Counted from the first letter of the stretch, positions 23,626 through 32,702 are shown. The stretch: 64,000 bases of DNA from Streptomyces globisporus (GCA_014649555.1 BMTG01000004.1:62001-126000), one strand, 5' to 3'. Notes: generated by a model not told the origin, from the letters alone. Made by a program: numbers and translations.

Positions 23626-24386
23626 GCGGAAGCGCCACCCTTCGTGTAGGCCTCGTAGCCCTCGTTCTCCAGCTGGTCGGCCAGCTCGGCGCCGCCGGAG
23701 GCCGCGATCCGGCCGTTGGCGAAGACGTGCACGAAGTCGGGCTGGATGTACTTGAGGATGCGGGTGTAGTGGGTGATCAGCAGGGTGCCGACCTCGCCGG
23801 TCGCGCGGACCCGGTTGACGCCCTCGGAGACGGTCTTGAGCGCGTCGACGTCCAGGCCGGAGTCGGTCTCGTCCAGGACGGCGATCTTCGGCTTGAGGAG
23901 CTCCAGCTGAAGGATCTCGTGGCGCTTCTTCTCACCGCCGGAGAAGCCCTCGTTGACGTTGCGCTCGGCGAAGGCCGGGTCCATCTGGAGCCCGGCCATC
24001 GTCTCCTTGACCTCCTTGACCCACGTCCGCAGCTTGGGGGCCTCGCCGCGGATGGCGGTGGCGGAGGTGCGCAGGAAGTTGGAGACCGAGACACCGGGGA
24101 TCTCGACCGGGTACTGCATGGCGAGGAACAGGCCGGCGCGGGCCCGCTCGTCGACGGACATCTCCAGGACGTCCTCGCCGTCCAGGGTGACCGTACCGCC
24201 GGTGATCGTGTACTTGGGGTGACCCGCGAGCGAGTACGCGAGGGTGGACTTGCCGGACCCGTTGGGGCCCATGATGGCGTGGGTCTCGCCCTGCTTCACG
24301 GTCAGGTCGACGCCCTTGAGGATCTCCTTCGTGGCGTTGTCGGCCTCGACGGAGACGTGCAGGTCGCGGATTTCAAGCGTTGCCAT
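23622..24386 (-). CDS. sufC: Fe-S cluster assembly ATPase SufC
   Basis: A 254-aa ABC ATPase. Walker A is GPNGSGKSTL, the signature is FSGGEKKRHEI, and Walker B is KIAVLDETDSGLD, whose SGGEKKR and DETDSGLD forms are typical of SufC. It powers the SufBCD scaffold from the cytoplasm, not transport. The ATG at 24386 (MATLEIRDLHV) was chosen; the frame extends upstream into the preceding gap without a better start. It lies 7 nt after the Rieske ferredoxin gene and overlaps sufS by 4 bp. Confidence 0.95.
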   Translation of the reverse strand: MATLEIRDLHVSVEADNATKEILKGVDLTVKQGETHAIMGPNGSGKSTLAYSLAGHPKYTITGGTVTLDGEDVLEMSVDERARAGLFLAMQYPVEIPGVSVSNFLRTSATAIRGEAPKLRTWVKEVKETMAGLQMDPAFAERNVNEGFSGGEKKRHEILQLELLKPKIAVLDETDSGLDVDALKTVSEGVNRVRATGEVGTLLITHYTRILKYIQPDFVHVFANGRIAASGGAELADQLENEGYEAYTKGGASA

Positions 24387-24393
24387 GGGTGAC

Positions 24394-24711
24394 TCAGGAC
24401 TCCTGGGTGACGGAGACGAGCACATCGTCCCCTTCGATCTTTACGGGGTATACGGGGACGGGGCGCGTCGCGGGAAGGCCGGACGGCTTGCCGGTGCGGA
24501 GGTCGAACGACGATCCGTGCAGCCAGCACTCGATCGCGCAGTCCTCCACCTCGCCCTCCGAGAGGGAGACGTTCGCGTGCGAGCAGATGTCGTTGATCGC
24601 GAACACCTCGCCCTCGGTGCGGACGACGGAGACGGGTGTGCCGTCGAGCTCCACCCGCTTGGGGGTGTCGTCCTCCAGCTCACTCAGCGCACAGGCTTTG
24701 ACGAAGGACAT
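24394..24711 (-). CDS. Rieske-type ferredoxin in the suf operon
   Basis: A 105-aa Rieske [2Fe-2S] protein of the bacterial ferredoxin-subunit type. The two ligand pairs are in NDICSHANVSL and ECWLHGSSFDL (Cys-x-His and Cys-x2-His). It ends with a VYPVKIEGDDVLVSV strand typical of NirD/BphF-like Rieske ferredoxins. No oxygenase is nearby; its place between sufD and sufC is a conserved actinobacterial arrangement and suggests an electron-donor or Fe-S role within SUF assembly. The ATG at 24711 shares a base with the sufD stop (TGATG), so it is coupled. Confidence 0.88.
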   Translation of the reverse strand: MSFVKACALSELEDDTPKRVELDGTPVSVVRTEGEVFAINDICSHANVSLSEGEVEDCAIECWLHGSSFDLRTGKPSGLPATRPVPVYPVKIEGDDVLVSVTQES

Positions 24712-25892
24712 CAGACGGACGCCTTCAGCTCGGCCTCGATCTTCTCGATGAGCCGCTCCTCGACGTCCGGCAGGCCGATCTGCTGGACCAGCTCGGCGAA
24801 GAAGCCACGCACGACCAGGCGGCGGGCCTCCTCGGCGGGGATACCGCGGGACTGGAGGTAGAAGAGCTGCTCGTCGTCGAAGCGGCCGGTCGCCGAGGCG
24901 TGGCCGGCACCGACGATCTCGCCGGTCTCGATCTCCAGGTTGGGCACGGAGTCGACCCGGGCGCCGTCGGTGAGGACGAGGTTCCGGTTCATCTCGTAGG
25001 TGTCGGTGCCCTCGGCCGCGGCCTGGATGAGGACGTCGCCGATCCAGACGGCGTGTGCGCCGTCGCCCTGGAGGGCGCCCTTGTACACCGCGTTGGACTT
25101 GCAGTGCGGGGTGTTGTGGTCGACCAGGAGGCGGTGCTCCTGGTGCTGGCCCTTGTCGGTGAAGTACAGACCGAAGAGCTCCGCCTCGCCGCCGGTGGCC
25201 GCGTAGGCGACCCGGGGGTGCAGGCGCACGACGTCGCCGCCGAAGGTGACGACGATCGACTTGAAGGAGGCGTCCCGGCCGACCAGTGCGTTGTGCTGGC
25301 CGACGTGGACGGCCGTGTCGTCCCAGTCCTGGACGGAGACGACGGTCAGCTTGGCGCCGTCGCCGAGCACATAGTCGACGTTGGCGGCGAGCACCGCGTC
25401 CCCGGTGTGGTCGATGACGACGACGGCCTCGGCGAAGGCGCCCAGCTCGATGAGCTGGTGGCCGAAGGCGGTACCGCCCTCGCCGTGCACGGCGATCCGG
25501 ATCGGCTCGGTGAGCACGGCTTCCTTGGCGACCGTGACGACCGAGGCCTGCTCGAAGGAGCTGTACGCCTGGGCGGCGACCCGGTCCACCGGGGTGCCGG
25601 CCTTGCCGAGCCGGGAGTCGTCCCGGCCGACGGTCTCGACGGTGACACCCTCGGGGGCCTCGATGGCGACCTTCACGCCACTGCCGGTGGCGACGGCGGT
25701 GCCGTCGTGCAGTCCGCGCAGGCGCTCCAGCGGCGTGAAGCGCCACTCCTCCTCGCGGCCGTGCGGGACGGGGAAGTCCGCGACGTCGAAGGACGGGGGT
25801 GCGCTCATGCGGGTGGCGACGGTCGACTCGGCGGCGACCGCGATGGAGCCGGCGGTGGTGGAGCCCACCGGAGTGTTCTGAGCCTCAGCCAT
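24711..25892 (-). CDS. sufD: Fe-S cluster assembly protein SufD
   Basis: A 393-aa SufD with the right-handed beta-helix core. It carries FDVADFPVPHGREEEWRFTP near the N-terminus. The SufBD C-terminal block VGAGHASATGRFDDEQLFYL is followed by SRGIPAEEARRLVVRGFFAE, which holds the His used in cluster binding. It pairs with SufB and SufC to form the scaffold. The ATG at 25892 (MAEAQNTP) was chosen; the frame also allows a TTG ten codons upstream. It follows sufB by 99 nt and is coupled to the Rieske gene. Confidence 0.92.
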   Translation of the reverse strand: MAEAQNTPVGSTTAGSIAVAAESTVATRMSAPPSFDVADFPVPHGREEEWRFTPLERLRGLHDGTAVATGSGVKVAIEAPEGVTVETVGRDDSRLGKAGTPVDRVAAQAYSSFEQASVVTVAKEAVLTEPIRIAVHGEGGTAFGHQLIELGAFAEAVVVIDHTGDAVLAANVDYVLGDGAKLTVVSVQDWDDTAVHVGQHNALVGRDASFKSIVVTFGGDVVRLHPRVAYAATGGEAELFGLYFTDKGQHQEHRLLVDHNTPHCKSNAVYKGALQGDGAHAVWIGDVLIQAAAEGTDTYEMNRNLVLTDGARVDSVPNLEIETGEIVGAGHASATGRFDDEQLFYLQSRGIPAEEARRLVVRGFFAELVQQIGLPDVEERLIEKIEAELKASV

Positions 25893-25991
25893 GGCTGTCG
25901 TAGTGCTCGCTTTCTCAGTCAAGAAGGGGGGTGGTTCGGTGGGGCGGGGGACGGCCGCGGACGGCCGTCCCGGTGGTCCTCGGGTGCGGAC

Positions 25992-27413
25992 CTAGCCGAC
26001 CGAACCCTCCATCTGCAGCTCGATCAGCCGGTTGAGCTCCAGGGCGTACTCCATGGGCAGCTCCTTGGCGATCGGCTCGACGAAGCCGCGCACGATCATC
26101 GCCATGGCCTCGAACTCGGTGAGTCCGCGGCTCATGAGGTAGAAGAGCTGGTCCTCGGAGACCTTGGAGACGGTCGCCTCGTGGCCCATCGACACGTCGT
26201 CCTCGCGGACGTCGACGTAGGGGTAGGTGTCCGAGCGGGAGATCGTGTCGACGAGCAGAGCGTCGCAGAGGACGTTGGACTTCGCGCCCGGCGCGCCCTC
26301 GCCGATCTCGATCAGTCCGCGGTAGGACGTACGGCCACCGCCTCGCGCCACCGACTTGGAGACGATGTTCGAGGAGGTGTTCGGGGCCATGTGGACCATC
26401 TTGGCGCCGGCGTCCTGGTGCTGGCCCTCGCCCGCGAAGGCGATGGACAGGGTCTCGCCCTTGGCGTGCTCGCCCATCAGGTAGACGGCCGGGTACTTCA
26501 TGGTGACCTTGGAGCCGATGTTGCCGTCGACCCACTCCATGGTCGCGCCCTCGTAGGCCACGGCCCGCTTGGTGACCAGGTTGTAGACGTTGTTCGACCA
26601 GTTCTGGATGGTCGTGTAGCGGCAGCGGCCGCCCTTCTTCACGATGATCTCGACCACGGCGCTGTGCAGCGAGTCCGAGGAGTAGATCGGGGCGGTGCAG
26701 CCCTCGACGTAGTGGACGTAGGCGTCCTCGTCGACGATGATCAGCGTCCGCTCGAACTGGCCCATGTTCTCCGTGTTGATACGGAAGTAGGCCTGGAGCG
26801 GGATGTCCACGTGGACGCCCTTGGGCACGTAGATGAACGAGCCGCCGGACCACACGGCCGTGTTCAGCGAGGCGAACTTGTTGTCGCCGACCGGGATGAC
26901 GGTGCCGAAGTACTCCTTGAAGAGCTCCGGGTGCTCCTTCAGCGCGGTGTCGGTGTCCAGGAAGATGACGCCCTGCTCCTCCAGGTCCTCGCGGATCTGG
27001 TGGTAGACGACCTCGGACTCGTACTGCGCGGCGACACCGGCGACGAGGCGCTGCTTCTCCGCCTCGGGGATGCCGAGCTTGTCGTACGTGTTCTTGATGT
27101 CCTCGGGCAGGTCCTCCCAGGAGGCGGCCTGCTTCTCCGTGGAGCGCACGAAGTACTTGATGTTGTCGAAGTCGATGCCCGACAGGTCCGAGCCCCAGCT
27201 GGGCATGGGCTTCTTGCCGAAGAGCTTGAGGCCCTTGAGCCGCAGCTTCAGCATCCACTCGGGCTCGTTCTTCTTCTCCGAGATGTCGCGGACGACAGCC
27301 TCGGAGAGACCGCGCTTCGCCGCCGCGCCTGCCGCGTCGGAGTCGGCCCAGCCGAATTCGTACGTACCCAGACCCTCGAGCTCAGGGTGGGCAGTCTCCG
27401 TGGGGAGCGTCAT
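25992..27413 (-). CDS. sufB: Fe-S cluster scaffold protein SufB
   Basis: A 473-aa SufB. The middle is highly conserved ([37 protein letters not shown]). The C-terminal cluster-binding part carries [20 protein letters not shown] and [20 protein letters not shown]. The Cys in SNVLCDALL and the Glu/His around GHEA are the likely cluster ligands. Length is usual (about 470 aa). GGAGGAA lies 8 nt before the ATG at 27413. It overlaps the sufR stop by 4 bp (ATGA), so it is coupled to its repressor. Confidence 0.95.
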   Translation of the reverse strand: MTLPTETAHPELEGLGTYEFGWADSDAAGAAAKRGLSEAVVRDISEKKNEPEWMLKLRLKGLKLFGKKPMPSWGSDLSGIDFDNIKYFVRSTEKQAASWEDLPEDIKNTYDKLGIPEAEKQRLVAGVAAQYESEVVYHQIREDLEEQGVIFLDTDTALKEHPELFKEYFGTVIPVGDNKFASLNTAVWSGGSFIYVPKGVHVDIPLQAYFRINTENMGQFERTLIIVDEDAYVHYVEGCTAPIYSSDSLHSAVVEIIVKKGGRCRYTTIQNWSNNVYNLVTKRAVAYEGATMEWVDGNIGSKVTMKYPAVYLMGEHAKGETLSIAFAGEGQHQDAGAKMVHMAPNTSSNIVSKSVARGGGRTSYRGLIEIGEGAPGAKSNVLCDALLVDTISRSDTYPYVDVREDDVSMGHEATVSKVSEDQLFYLMSRGLTEFEAMAMIVRGFVEPIAKELPMEYALELNRLIELQMEGSVG

Positions 27414-28153
27414 GCGGGGTTCCTCCCGGCTGTGCTTGCAGATGCTGAATGGGTGGTCTGTGGGGGTGCTGCGTGGCCACTGCGTGGCACGTAGGTCGTG
27501 CACACGCCGTCGCCGTGGGCGAGGGTGGCCAGCCGCTGCACATGGGTCCCGAGGAGGCTGGAGAAGAATTCCGTCTCCGCCTCGCACAGCTGTGGGAACT
27601 GCTCGGCGACATGCGCCACCGGGCAGTGGTGCTGACACAGCTGTTCGCCCTGCTGCGGGCCCGGCGCGCTTCGCGCCGTAGCAGCGTACCCGTCGGCGGT
27701 CAGGGCCTTGGCCAGGGCCTCGGTGCGTCCCTCGGGCCCCGCGGCCTCGACCGCCGCGCGGTACGCCTCGCCCATCGCGGCCATCCGGGCGCGGGCGAAG
27801 GCGATGACCGCCTCGTCCCCGCCGGATTCGGCGATGAAGCGCAGGGCGTCGGCGGCCAGCTTGTCGTAGGACTGGTCGAAGGCGTCCCGGCCGCAGTCGG
27901 TCAGGGCGAACACCTTGGCGGGCCTGCCGCGGGTCCGCGCCCCGTACACCCGCTGTTCACGGGCTTCGACGACATCGTCGGAGACGAGGGCGTCCAGGTG
28001 GCGGCGGACGGCGGCCTGGGTGAGACCGAGACGCTTGGCAAGGTCCGCGACGGTGGAGGGACCGTGGTCCAGGATGGAGCGCGCGACCCGGTTGCGCGTC
28101 GAGCGCTCACCGGTCGCGAGTTCCTCCTGAGGAGCCCGTCCGTCGTATTTCAC
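27410..28153 (-). CDS. sufR: SufR, [4Fe-4S]-dependent repressor of the suf operon
   Basis: A 247-aa DeoR/ArsR-like winged-helix regulator. The HTH is at residues about 18-75 ([20 protein letters not shown]). [15 protein letters not shown] and an iron-sulfur region follow. Cysteines C173, C177 and C190 form the C-x3-C-x12-C pattern reported for the S. avermitilis SufR cluster (from memory). The GTG at 28153 was chosen because the frame upstream has no better start and the operator and promoter end exactly there. It heads sufR-sufB-sufD-Rieske-sufC-sufS-sufU-sufT and very likely represses this operon when its cluster is loaded. The lack of a ribosome site suggests a leaderless mRNA. Confidence 0.9.
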   Translation of the reverse strand: MKYDGRAPQEELATGERSTRNRVARSILDHGPSTVADLAKRLGLTQAAVRRHLDALVSDDVVEAREQRVYGARTRGRPAKVFALTDCGRDAFDQSYDKLAADALRFIAESGGDEAVIAFARARMAAMGEAYRAAVEAAGPEGRTEALAKALTADGYAATARSAPGPQQGEQLCQHHCPVAHVAEQFPQLCEAETEFFSSLLGTHVQRLATLAHGDGVCTTYVPRSGHAAPPQTTHSASASTAGRNPA

Positions 28154-28166
28154 AACACCATTGTTG
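28153..28166 (-). promoter_or_regulatory. SufR operator overlapping the sufR start
   Basis: CAACACCATTGTTG is a perfect CAAC-N6-GTTG 14-bp dyad, the published SufR operator form in S. avermitilis as I recall it. A TTGTCA (-35, 28189-28184) and AACAAT (-10, 28165-28160) pair would place the operator over the -10 and start codon. Confidence 0.85.
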
Positions 28167-28275
28167 CGTAATTCATTCGACCCTGACAACCACGGTCCGA
28201 AACGATCTACGGTGTGGTTCGTCACTTAGGGTTACCTAATCTGGCCCCGCGGGAAGGCCCCCGCCGACCGCTGCC

Positions 28276-28281
28276 TAGACT
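28276..28281 (+). promoter_or_regulatory. -10 of a probably leaderless ABC-transporter mRNA
   Basis: TAGACT lies 8 nt before the ATG at 28290, and no ribosome site is visible. Confidence 0.55.
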
Positions 28282-28289
28282 GGTGCGCC

Positions 28290-29216
28290 ATGGAGAACGA
28301 GCCCGTCGTACAGGTCACCGGCCTGGTGAAGAGGTACGGCGCGAAGACCGCGGTGAACGGCCTCGATCTGGTCGTCGCGGCGGGCGCGGTGACCGCCGTC
28401 CTCGGCCCGAACGGCGCCGGGAAGACCACCACCATCGAGACCTGCGAGGGCTACCGCCGCCCCGACACGGGCACCGTGCGGGTTCTCGGACTCGACCCGG
28501 TCGCCGACGCGGAGCGGCTGCGTCCGCGGGTCGGCGTGATGCTCCAGTCCGGCGGCGTGTACTCCGGTGCCCGCGCCGAAGAGATGCTCCGGCACATGGC
28601 CGGGCTGCACGCCCACCCTCTCGACGTGGACGCCCTGATCGAGCGCCTCGGCCTCGGCGACTGCGGCCGCACGACCTACCGGCGGCTCTCCGGCGGCCAG
28701 CAGCAGCGGCTCTCCCTGGCCCTGGCGGTCGTCGGCCGGCCCGAGCTGGTCTTCCTGGACGAGCCGACCGCCGGCCTCGACCCGCAGGCCCGCCGGTCCA
28801 CCTGGGACCTGGTCCGCGAGCTGCGCGCCGACGGCGTGTCCGTGGTGCTGACCACCCACTTCATGGACGAGGCCGAAACGCTCGCCGACGACGTCGCGAT
28901 CATCGACGCGGGCCGGGTCATCGCCCAGGGCAGCCCGGAGGAGCTCTGCCGGGGCGGCGCGGAGAACACCCTGCGCTTCACCGGACGCCCGGGGCTCGAC
29001 CTCGGCTCCCTCCTCAAGGCGCTGCCCGACGGCTGCGGGGCCGCCGAGCCGCTGCCGGGGACGTACCGGATCACCGGGAGCGTCGACCCGCAGCTGCTGG
29101 CCACCGTGACGTCCTGGTGCGCCCAGCACGGTGTGATGCCCGACGGCATCTCGGTCGAGCGGCACACCCTGGAGGACGTCTTCCTCGAACTGACCGGCAA
29201 GGAGCTGCGCGCATGA
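28290..29216 (+). CDS. ABC transporter ATP-binding protein (exporter type)
   Basis: A 308-aa ATPase. Walker A is GPNGAGKTTTIETCEGY, Q-loop region RVGVMLQSGGVY, signature RLSGGQQQRLSLALA and Walker B ELVFLDEPTAGLDPQ, with the switch His in VLTTHFMDEAETLADD. The C-terminal 80 residues form the DrrA/CcmA-type extension common in drug and lipid exporters. It overlaps the permease gene by 4 bp (ATGA). No ribosome site is present, but TAGACT is placed for a leaderless start. It is divergent from sufR. In several actinobacteria an ABC-2 pair lies between suf and ctaA; the substrate is not known. Confidence 0.9.
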   Translation: MENEPVVQVTGLVKRYGAKTAVNGLDLVVAAGAVTAVLGPNGAGKTTTIETCEGYRRPDTGTVRVLGLDPVADAERLRPRVGVMLQSGGVYSGARAEEMLRHMAGLHAHPLDVDALIERLGLGDCGRTTYRRLSGGQQQRLSLALAVVGRPELVFLDEPTAGLDPQARRSTWDLVRELRADGVSVVLTTHFMDEAETLADDVAIIDAGRVIAQGSPEELCRGGAENTLRFTGRPGLDLGSLLKALPDGCGAAEPLPGTYRITGSVDPQLLATVTSWCAQHGVMPDGISVERHTLEDVFLELTGKELRA

Positions 29217-29980
29217 GCGCCGGTACGTACACCCCGCGCCCCGGCGCCGCCCCGCTCCCCCGGATGATCGCCGCGCAGACCGCGCTGGAGACCCGGATGC
29301 TGCTGCGCAACGGCGAGCAGCTGCTGCTGACGGTGATCATCCCGACGCTGCTGCTGGTTCTGTTCAGCGCGGTGGACATCGTGGACACCGGCGCGGGCGA
29401 GTCGGTCGACTTCCTCGCCCCGGGCATCCTGGCGCTCGCCGTGATGTCCACCGCCTTCACCGGCCAGGCCATCGCCACCGGCTTCGAACGCCGCTACGGG
29501 GTCCTCAAGCGGCTCGGGGCCTCCCCGCTGCCCCGCTGGGCTCTGATGACCGCGAAGACGCTGTCGGTGCTGGTCACCGAGGTGCTCCAGATCGTGCTGC
29601 TGACGGCGATCGCCTTCGCGCTCGGCTGGTCGCCCGAGGGCAACCCGCTCTCGGTGCTGCTGCTCCTCGTCCTCGGCACCGCCGCGTTCTCCGGGCTCGG
29701 GCTGCTGATGGCGGGGACGCTGAAGGCGGAGGCGACGCTCGCCGCCGCCAATCTGGTCTTCCTGCTGCTGCTGGTCGGCGGCGGGGTCATCGTGCCGCTG
29801 GACAAGTTCCCGGACGCGGTGCAGTCGGTGCTGGGGCTGCTGCCCGTGTCGGCGCTCTCGGAGGGGCTGCGGGACGTCCTCCAGCACGGCGCGTCGATGC
29901 CGTGGGCCCAGGCCGGGATCCTCGCGGTGTGGGCGGTGCTGGGACTCGGCGCGGCGGCGAAGTTCTTCCGCTGGGAGTAG
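29213..29980 (+). CDS. ABC-2 type transporter permease
   Basis: A 255-aa ABC-2 membrane protein with six hydrophobic segments (LLLTVIIPTLLLVLFSAVDI, ILALAVMSTAFTGQAIATGF, NLVFLLLLVGGGVIVPLDKF and others). FERRYGVLKRLGASPLPRW matches the coupling-helix region typical of DrrB/NodJ-like exporters. It is the partner of the ATPase upstream (4-bp overlap) and would form a dimer with it. It ends 88 nt before ctaA, and no terminator is obvious in between. Confidence 0.88.
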   Translation: MSAGTYTPRPGAAPLPRMIAAQTALETRMLLRNGEQLLLTVIIPTLLLVLFSAVDIVDTGAGESVDFLAPGILALAVMSTAFTGQAIATGFERRYGVLKRLGASPLPRWALMTAKTLSVLVTEVLQIVLLTAIAFALGWSPEGNPLSVLLLLVLGTAAFSGLGLLMAGTLKAEATLAAANLVFLLLLVGGGVIVPLDKFPDAVQSVLGLLPVSALSEGLRDVLQHGASMPWAQAGILAVWAVLGLGAAAKFFRWE

Positions 29981-30055
29981 GACTCGCGACGGGCGGTTTT
30001 CCGGGCAGGCAGCCACATACCCACCCCCTCGTGAAAACGCGCACAAGCCCCGTCC

Positions 30056-30061
30056 TACGAT
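30056..30061 (+). promoter_or_regulatory. -10 of leaderless ctaA mRNA
   Basis: TACGAT lies exactly 7 nt before the GTG at 30069, the leaderless spacing also seen at 19831, 62336 and 63036. Confidence 0.5.
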
Positions 30062-30068
30062 GGTCCGC

Positions 30069-31046
30069 GTGGAAACCCCCATCTCCCTCATCGCCAAGCG
30101 CTGGACGCCGTCCACCAAGGTGGTGAAGCGCGCCGCGCTCTCCGCCATCCTGATGAGCGTCTTCATCATCATCACCGGCGGGGCCGTCCGGCTCACCGGT
30201 TCGGGGCTCGGCTGCGACACCTGGCCCAAGTGCACCGACGACAGCTTGTTCGCTACGCCCGAGCAGGGGCTGCACGGTGCGATCGAGTTCGGCAACCGGA
30301 TGCTGGCCTACGTGCTGTCGGCCGCGGTCGGCTGGGCGATCATCGCCGTCAGTTCGATGAAGCCGCGCCGCTGCAAGCTGACCCGGCTGGCCTGGGTGCA
30401 GTTCTGGCTCGTGCTGGGCAACGCCATCGTCGGCGGGCTCACGGTCTGGGCGGGGCTCAACCCGTGGTCGGTGGCCGGGCACTTCCTGCTGGCCAACGTG
30501 CTCCTGGCGATCGCCGTGATCACCTGGGTGCGGATCGACGAGGGCGACGGCCCGCCGCGGCCCCGGGTCCCGCTGCCGGTGCGCCGGCTGTCCTGGGCGA
30601 TCCTCGCGTTCACGGTCGTCCTGATCGTGCTGGGCACCTCGGTGACCGGTTCCGGCAAGCACGCCGGCGACAGCAGCGACGTACCGCGCATGCCGTGGGA
30701 CTGGTCGGCCGCCGCCCACATCCACGCCATCGCCGCCTGGGTGGTCTGCGCCCTGGCCATCGCGATGTGGCTGGCCCTGCGGGTGGTCGACGCGCCCGCC
30801 GACACCCGGGCCCGCGCCCGCGACCTGCTGCTCGTCCTGCTCGCCCAGGGAGCGATCGGGTACGTGCAGTACTTCAGCGACGTCCCCGAGATCCTGGTCG
30901 GCATCCACATGTTCGGCTCGGCCATCCTGTTGATCGCCGTCGTCCGGCTCCTCCTGAGCATGCGCGAGCGCGGCGACGACACGACCGCCCCGCTGCCCGG
31001 CCCCTCCGCCGAGCGGCCGGAGACGGCACCGGCGACAACCGTCTGA
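30069..31046 (+). CDS. ctaA: Heme A synthase (COX15/CtaA)
   Basis: A 325-aa integral membrane protein with eight helices. The first half has GGAVRLTGSGLGCDTWPKCT, where the Cys pair of the first extracellular loop lies, and FGNRMLAYVLS. The second half repeats the pattern with TSVTGSGKHAGDSSDVPRMP and AAHIHAIAAW, holding heme-ligand histidines. CtaA oxidises heme O to heme A for the aa3 oxidase; ctaB (heme O synthase) is 1.7 kb away. The GTG at 30069 was chosen because TACGAT precedes it by 7 nt; the ATG at 30060 falls inside that -10. The C-terminal tail is Pro/Thr-rich. Confidence 0.92.
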   Translation: METPISLIAKRWTPSTKVVKRAALSAILMSVFIIITGGAVRLTGSGLGCDTWPKCTDDSLFATPEQGLHGAIEFGNRMLAYVLSAAVGWAIIAVSSMKPRRCKLTRLAWVQFWLVLGNAIVGGLTVWAGLNPWSVAGHFLLANVLLAIAVITWVRIDEGDGPPRPRVPLPVRRLSWAILAFTVVLIVLGTSVTGSGKHAGDSSDVPRMPWDWSAAAHIHAIAAWVVCALAIAMWLALRVVDAPADTRARARDLLLVLLAQGAIGYVQYFSDVPEILVGIHMFGSAILLIAVVRLLLSMRERGDDTTAPLPGPSAERPETAPATTV

Positions 31047-31063
31047 AACAGACACACGTACGG

Positions 31064-31106
31064 CGCATGAGGGGCGGCGGGCCGGGGGCCCGCCGCCCCT
31101 CATGCG
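31064..31106. terminator. Bidirectional terminator between ctaA and the amidohydrolase gene
   Basis: A perfect 20-bp inverted repeat (arms 31064-31083 and 31087-31106, loop GGG) lies in the 71-nt convergent gap. Confidence 0.85.
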
Positions 31107-31117
31107 TGCCCGGCCTC

Positions 31118-32245
31118 TCACCGTTCTCGCAGCCCGTACACCCGGCGTGCGTTGCCCGACCCGATCATCGTGGCGACCCTGGCCGCGTCCTGCCGGGTCC
31201 ACGCGCCGTCCTCGACCCAGGCGCCCAGCACCCGTCCCAGCGCCTCGCGGAACTGACGGGCGCCCACCAGGTGCAGTTCCGGCAGGGCCTGTGCCCCGCT
31301 GGAGAAGAGCAGCTTGCCGAACGGTGCCAGCTCCATGATCTCCGCGAGCACGGCCGCCGCCCGCGCCCCCGTCCGCGCCGGTACGGCCCCGAGGTCCGCG
31401 TAGACGTGGGGATGCCGGCCTGCCAGCGCGGCGGTCTGCCGGTGGTGCGGGTAGCCGTGCAGGAGGACGAGGTCGCAGCCGTGCCCCTCGGTGGCGGCGG
31501 CGAAGTCGGCGAGGCGGGCCGGGTCCGCGGTGCCCAGGCGCAGTTGCAGCGGCAGCCCGCAGGCCACCGCGGACCAGCGCAGATGGTCCAGCAGCTCCGG
31601 TTCGACGGGCGCCCCGCCGCCCTCCCGGCCCGCCGCGCCCCGGCGGACGGCCCGGCGGACCTCCTCCCGCCGGGCCAGCCAGCGCCCGGCCGCCGCCCGC
31701 ACCCGGACCGGTCCCGGCGGCTCGGGGGCGGCGTACGGCGCGGCGCCGACGGAGGTGAACGCGGCGGCCGACAAGGCTGCGGTGTGCACGGCCTCGCCGA
31801 GGTTGACGAGGAAGGTGTCGACGGTGCCCGAGGTGTCGGCCACCTGCTCGGCGAGGACCTCCAGCCGGACGATCTCCCGGGCGTCGGACCCGGCCGCCGA
31901 GGCCAGCTCGGCCGGTCCCGTGAGGTCGCCGGGGAGGCCGGTGTCGACGAGGTGGGCGGAGACCCCGGCGGCGCGCAGCAGGCGGCGGGATGTCTCGGCG
32001 ACGCCCAGTTCGCGCCGCCTGGCCAGATAGCGGGCGGGCGGGCAGTGCGCTTCGAGGCCGAGCAGGGGCGGGCACCAGCGGCGTACGGCGAAGCCGGTCT
32101 GGGTGTCGAAGAAGGTGGTGCCGGGGGCGGCCGGGGCGCGGGCGGTACCGAGCCGGGCCTCGAAGGTGCCGAGGCCCAGCTCGGTGCGGAGCACTCCGTG
32201 GCAGTTCTGGTCGACCAGATCGGCCACGGGCACGGGGTCGGTCAT
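31118..32245 (-). CDS. Amidohydrolase-2 family protein
   Basis: A 375-aa TIM-barrel hydrolase of the amidohydrolase-2 type. The N-terminal DQNCHGVL corresponds to the metal-binding HxH region, although the pattern is D-x-N-C-H rather than a clean HxH. VLLHGYPHHRQTAALAGRHP and KLLFSSGAQALPE mark later barrel strands, where the last Asp of typical members seems replaced by Ser-Ser. Such replacement occurs in FluG-like and glutamine-synthetase-associated amidohydrolases. It may be a decarboxylase-like or metal-light member; the substrate is unknown. ATG is at 32245. It converges on ctaA. Confidence 0.7.
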   Translation of the reverse strand: MTDPVPVADLVDQNCHGVLRTELGLGTFEARLGTARAPAAPGTTFFDTQTGFAVRRWCPPLLGLEAHCPPARYLARRRELGVAETSRRLLRAAGVSAHLVDTGLPGDLTGPAELASAAGSDAREIVRLEVLAEQVADTSGTVDTFLVNLGEAVHTAALSAAAFTSVGAAPYAAPEPPGPVRVRAAAGRWLARREEVRRAVRRGAAGREGGGAPVEPELLDHLRWSAVACGLPLQLRLGTADPARLADFAAATEGHGCDLVLLHGYPHHRQTAALAGRHPHVYADLGAVPARTGARAAAVLAEIMELAPFGKLLFSSGAQALPELHLVGARQFREALGRVLGAWVEDGAWTRQDAARVATMIGSGNARRVYGLRER

Positions 32246-32294
32246 CCGGGGCTCCCTGGGACGGCGTGTCTACGCACGGCCTAACGGGTGAGCC

Positions 32295-32316
32295 CCCGGA
32301 CGGGACACCGTCCGGG
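32295..32316 (-). terminator. Hairpin after the 125-aa gene
   Basis: CCCGGACGG/CCGTCCGGG with loop GACA lies 9 nt beyond the stop of the 125-aa gene. Confidence 0.65.
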
Positions 32317-32324
32317 CGGAAGCC

Positions 32325-32702
32325 TCAGCGGTCGTTGGACGGGCCGCCGACCTGGATCCCGGCCATCCGGGTCCACTCGTAGGGGCCGGTACGGACCTTG
32401 AGCGCGAACTCGCCGTCGAACTCGTCGTGCATCGTGATGCCGGACTTCGCGGCCGCGCTCTCGGCCACCGCGTAGGTCGGGGCCACGAGGTCGCCCCAGG
32501 CGCCGTCCTGGCCGACCAGGACGATACGGGCGCCCGCCTGGCCGATGTAGGCGAGCTGCCCCTCCGCGCCGCCGTGCTCCTTGGCGAAGGCGCCGATCTC
32601 GCGGGCGAGCTTCGCCGCCCTGCGCCCGTCGCGCGCCGCCTTCCTGGCGTCCGTCCGTGAGGTCTGCTCGGTGTCCGCTGCGTCTGCTGCCGTCTCTGCC
32701 AT
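32325..32702 (-). CDS. Conserved hypothetical protein (125 aa)
   Basis: A 125-aa cytoplasmic protein starting MAETAADAADTEQTSRTDAR. It has a basic helical N-terminal half (ARKAARDGRRAAKLAREIGA) and a compact C-terminal half (GARIVLVGQDGAWGDLVAPT, then EFALKVRTGPYEWTRMAGIQ). I do not recognise a functional domain. It looks like a protein conserved near ctaB in Streptomyces, but its role is not known. ATG is at 32702. It is flanked by terminators on both sides, so it is probably a monocistronic unit. Confidence 0.65.
   Translation of the reverse strand: MAETAADAADTEQTSRTDARKAARDGRRAAKLAREIGAFAKEHGGAEGQLAYIGQAGARIVLVGQDGAWGDLVAPTYAVAESAAAKSGITMHDEFDGEFALKVRTGPYEWTRMAGIQVGGPSNDR

Noticed and set aside
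24900-27494. An 864-codon + strand open frame antisense to sufB and sufD
   Set aside because: It is Val/Asp/Gly-rich, antisense to strongly conserved genes, with no domains. An antisense artefact.
30060-30068. ATG at 30060 as the ctaA start
   Set aside because: It lies inside the TACGAT -10 element. The GTG at 30069 has the exact leaderless spacing and matches the usual N-terminus.
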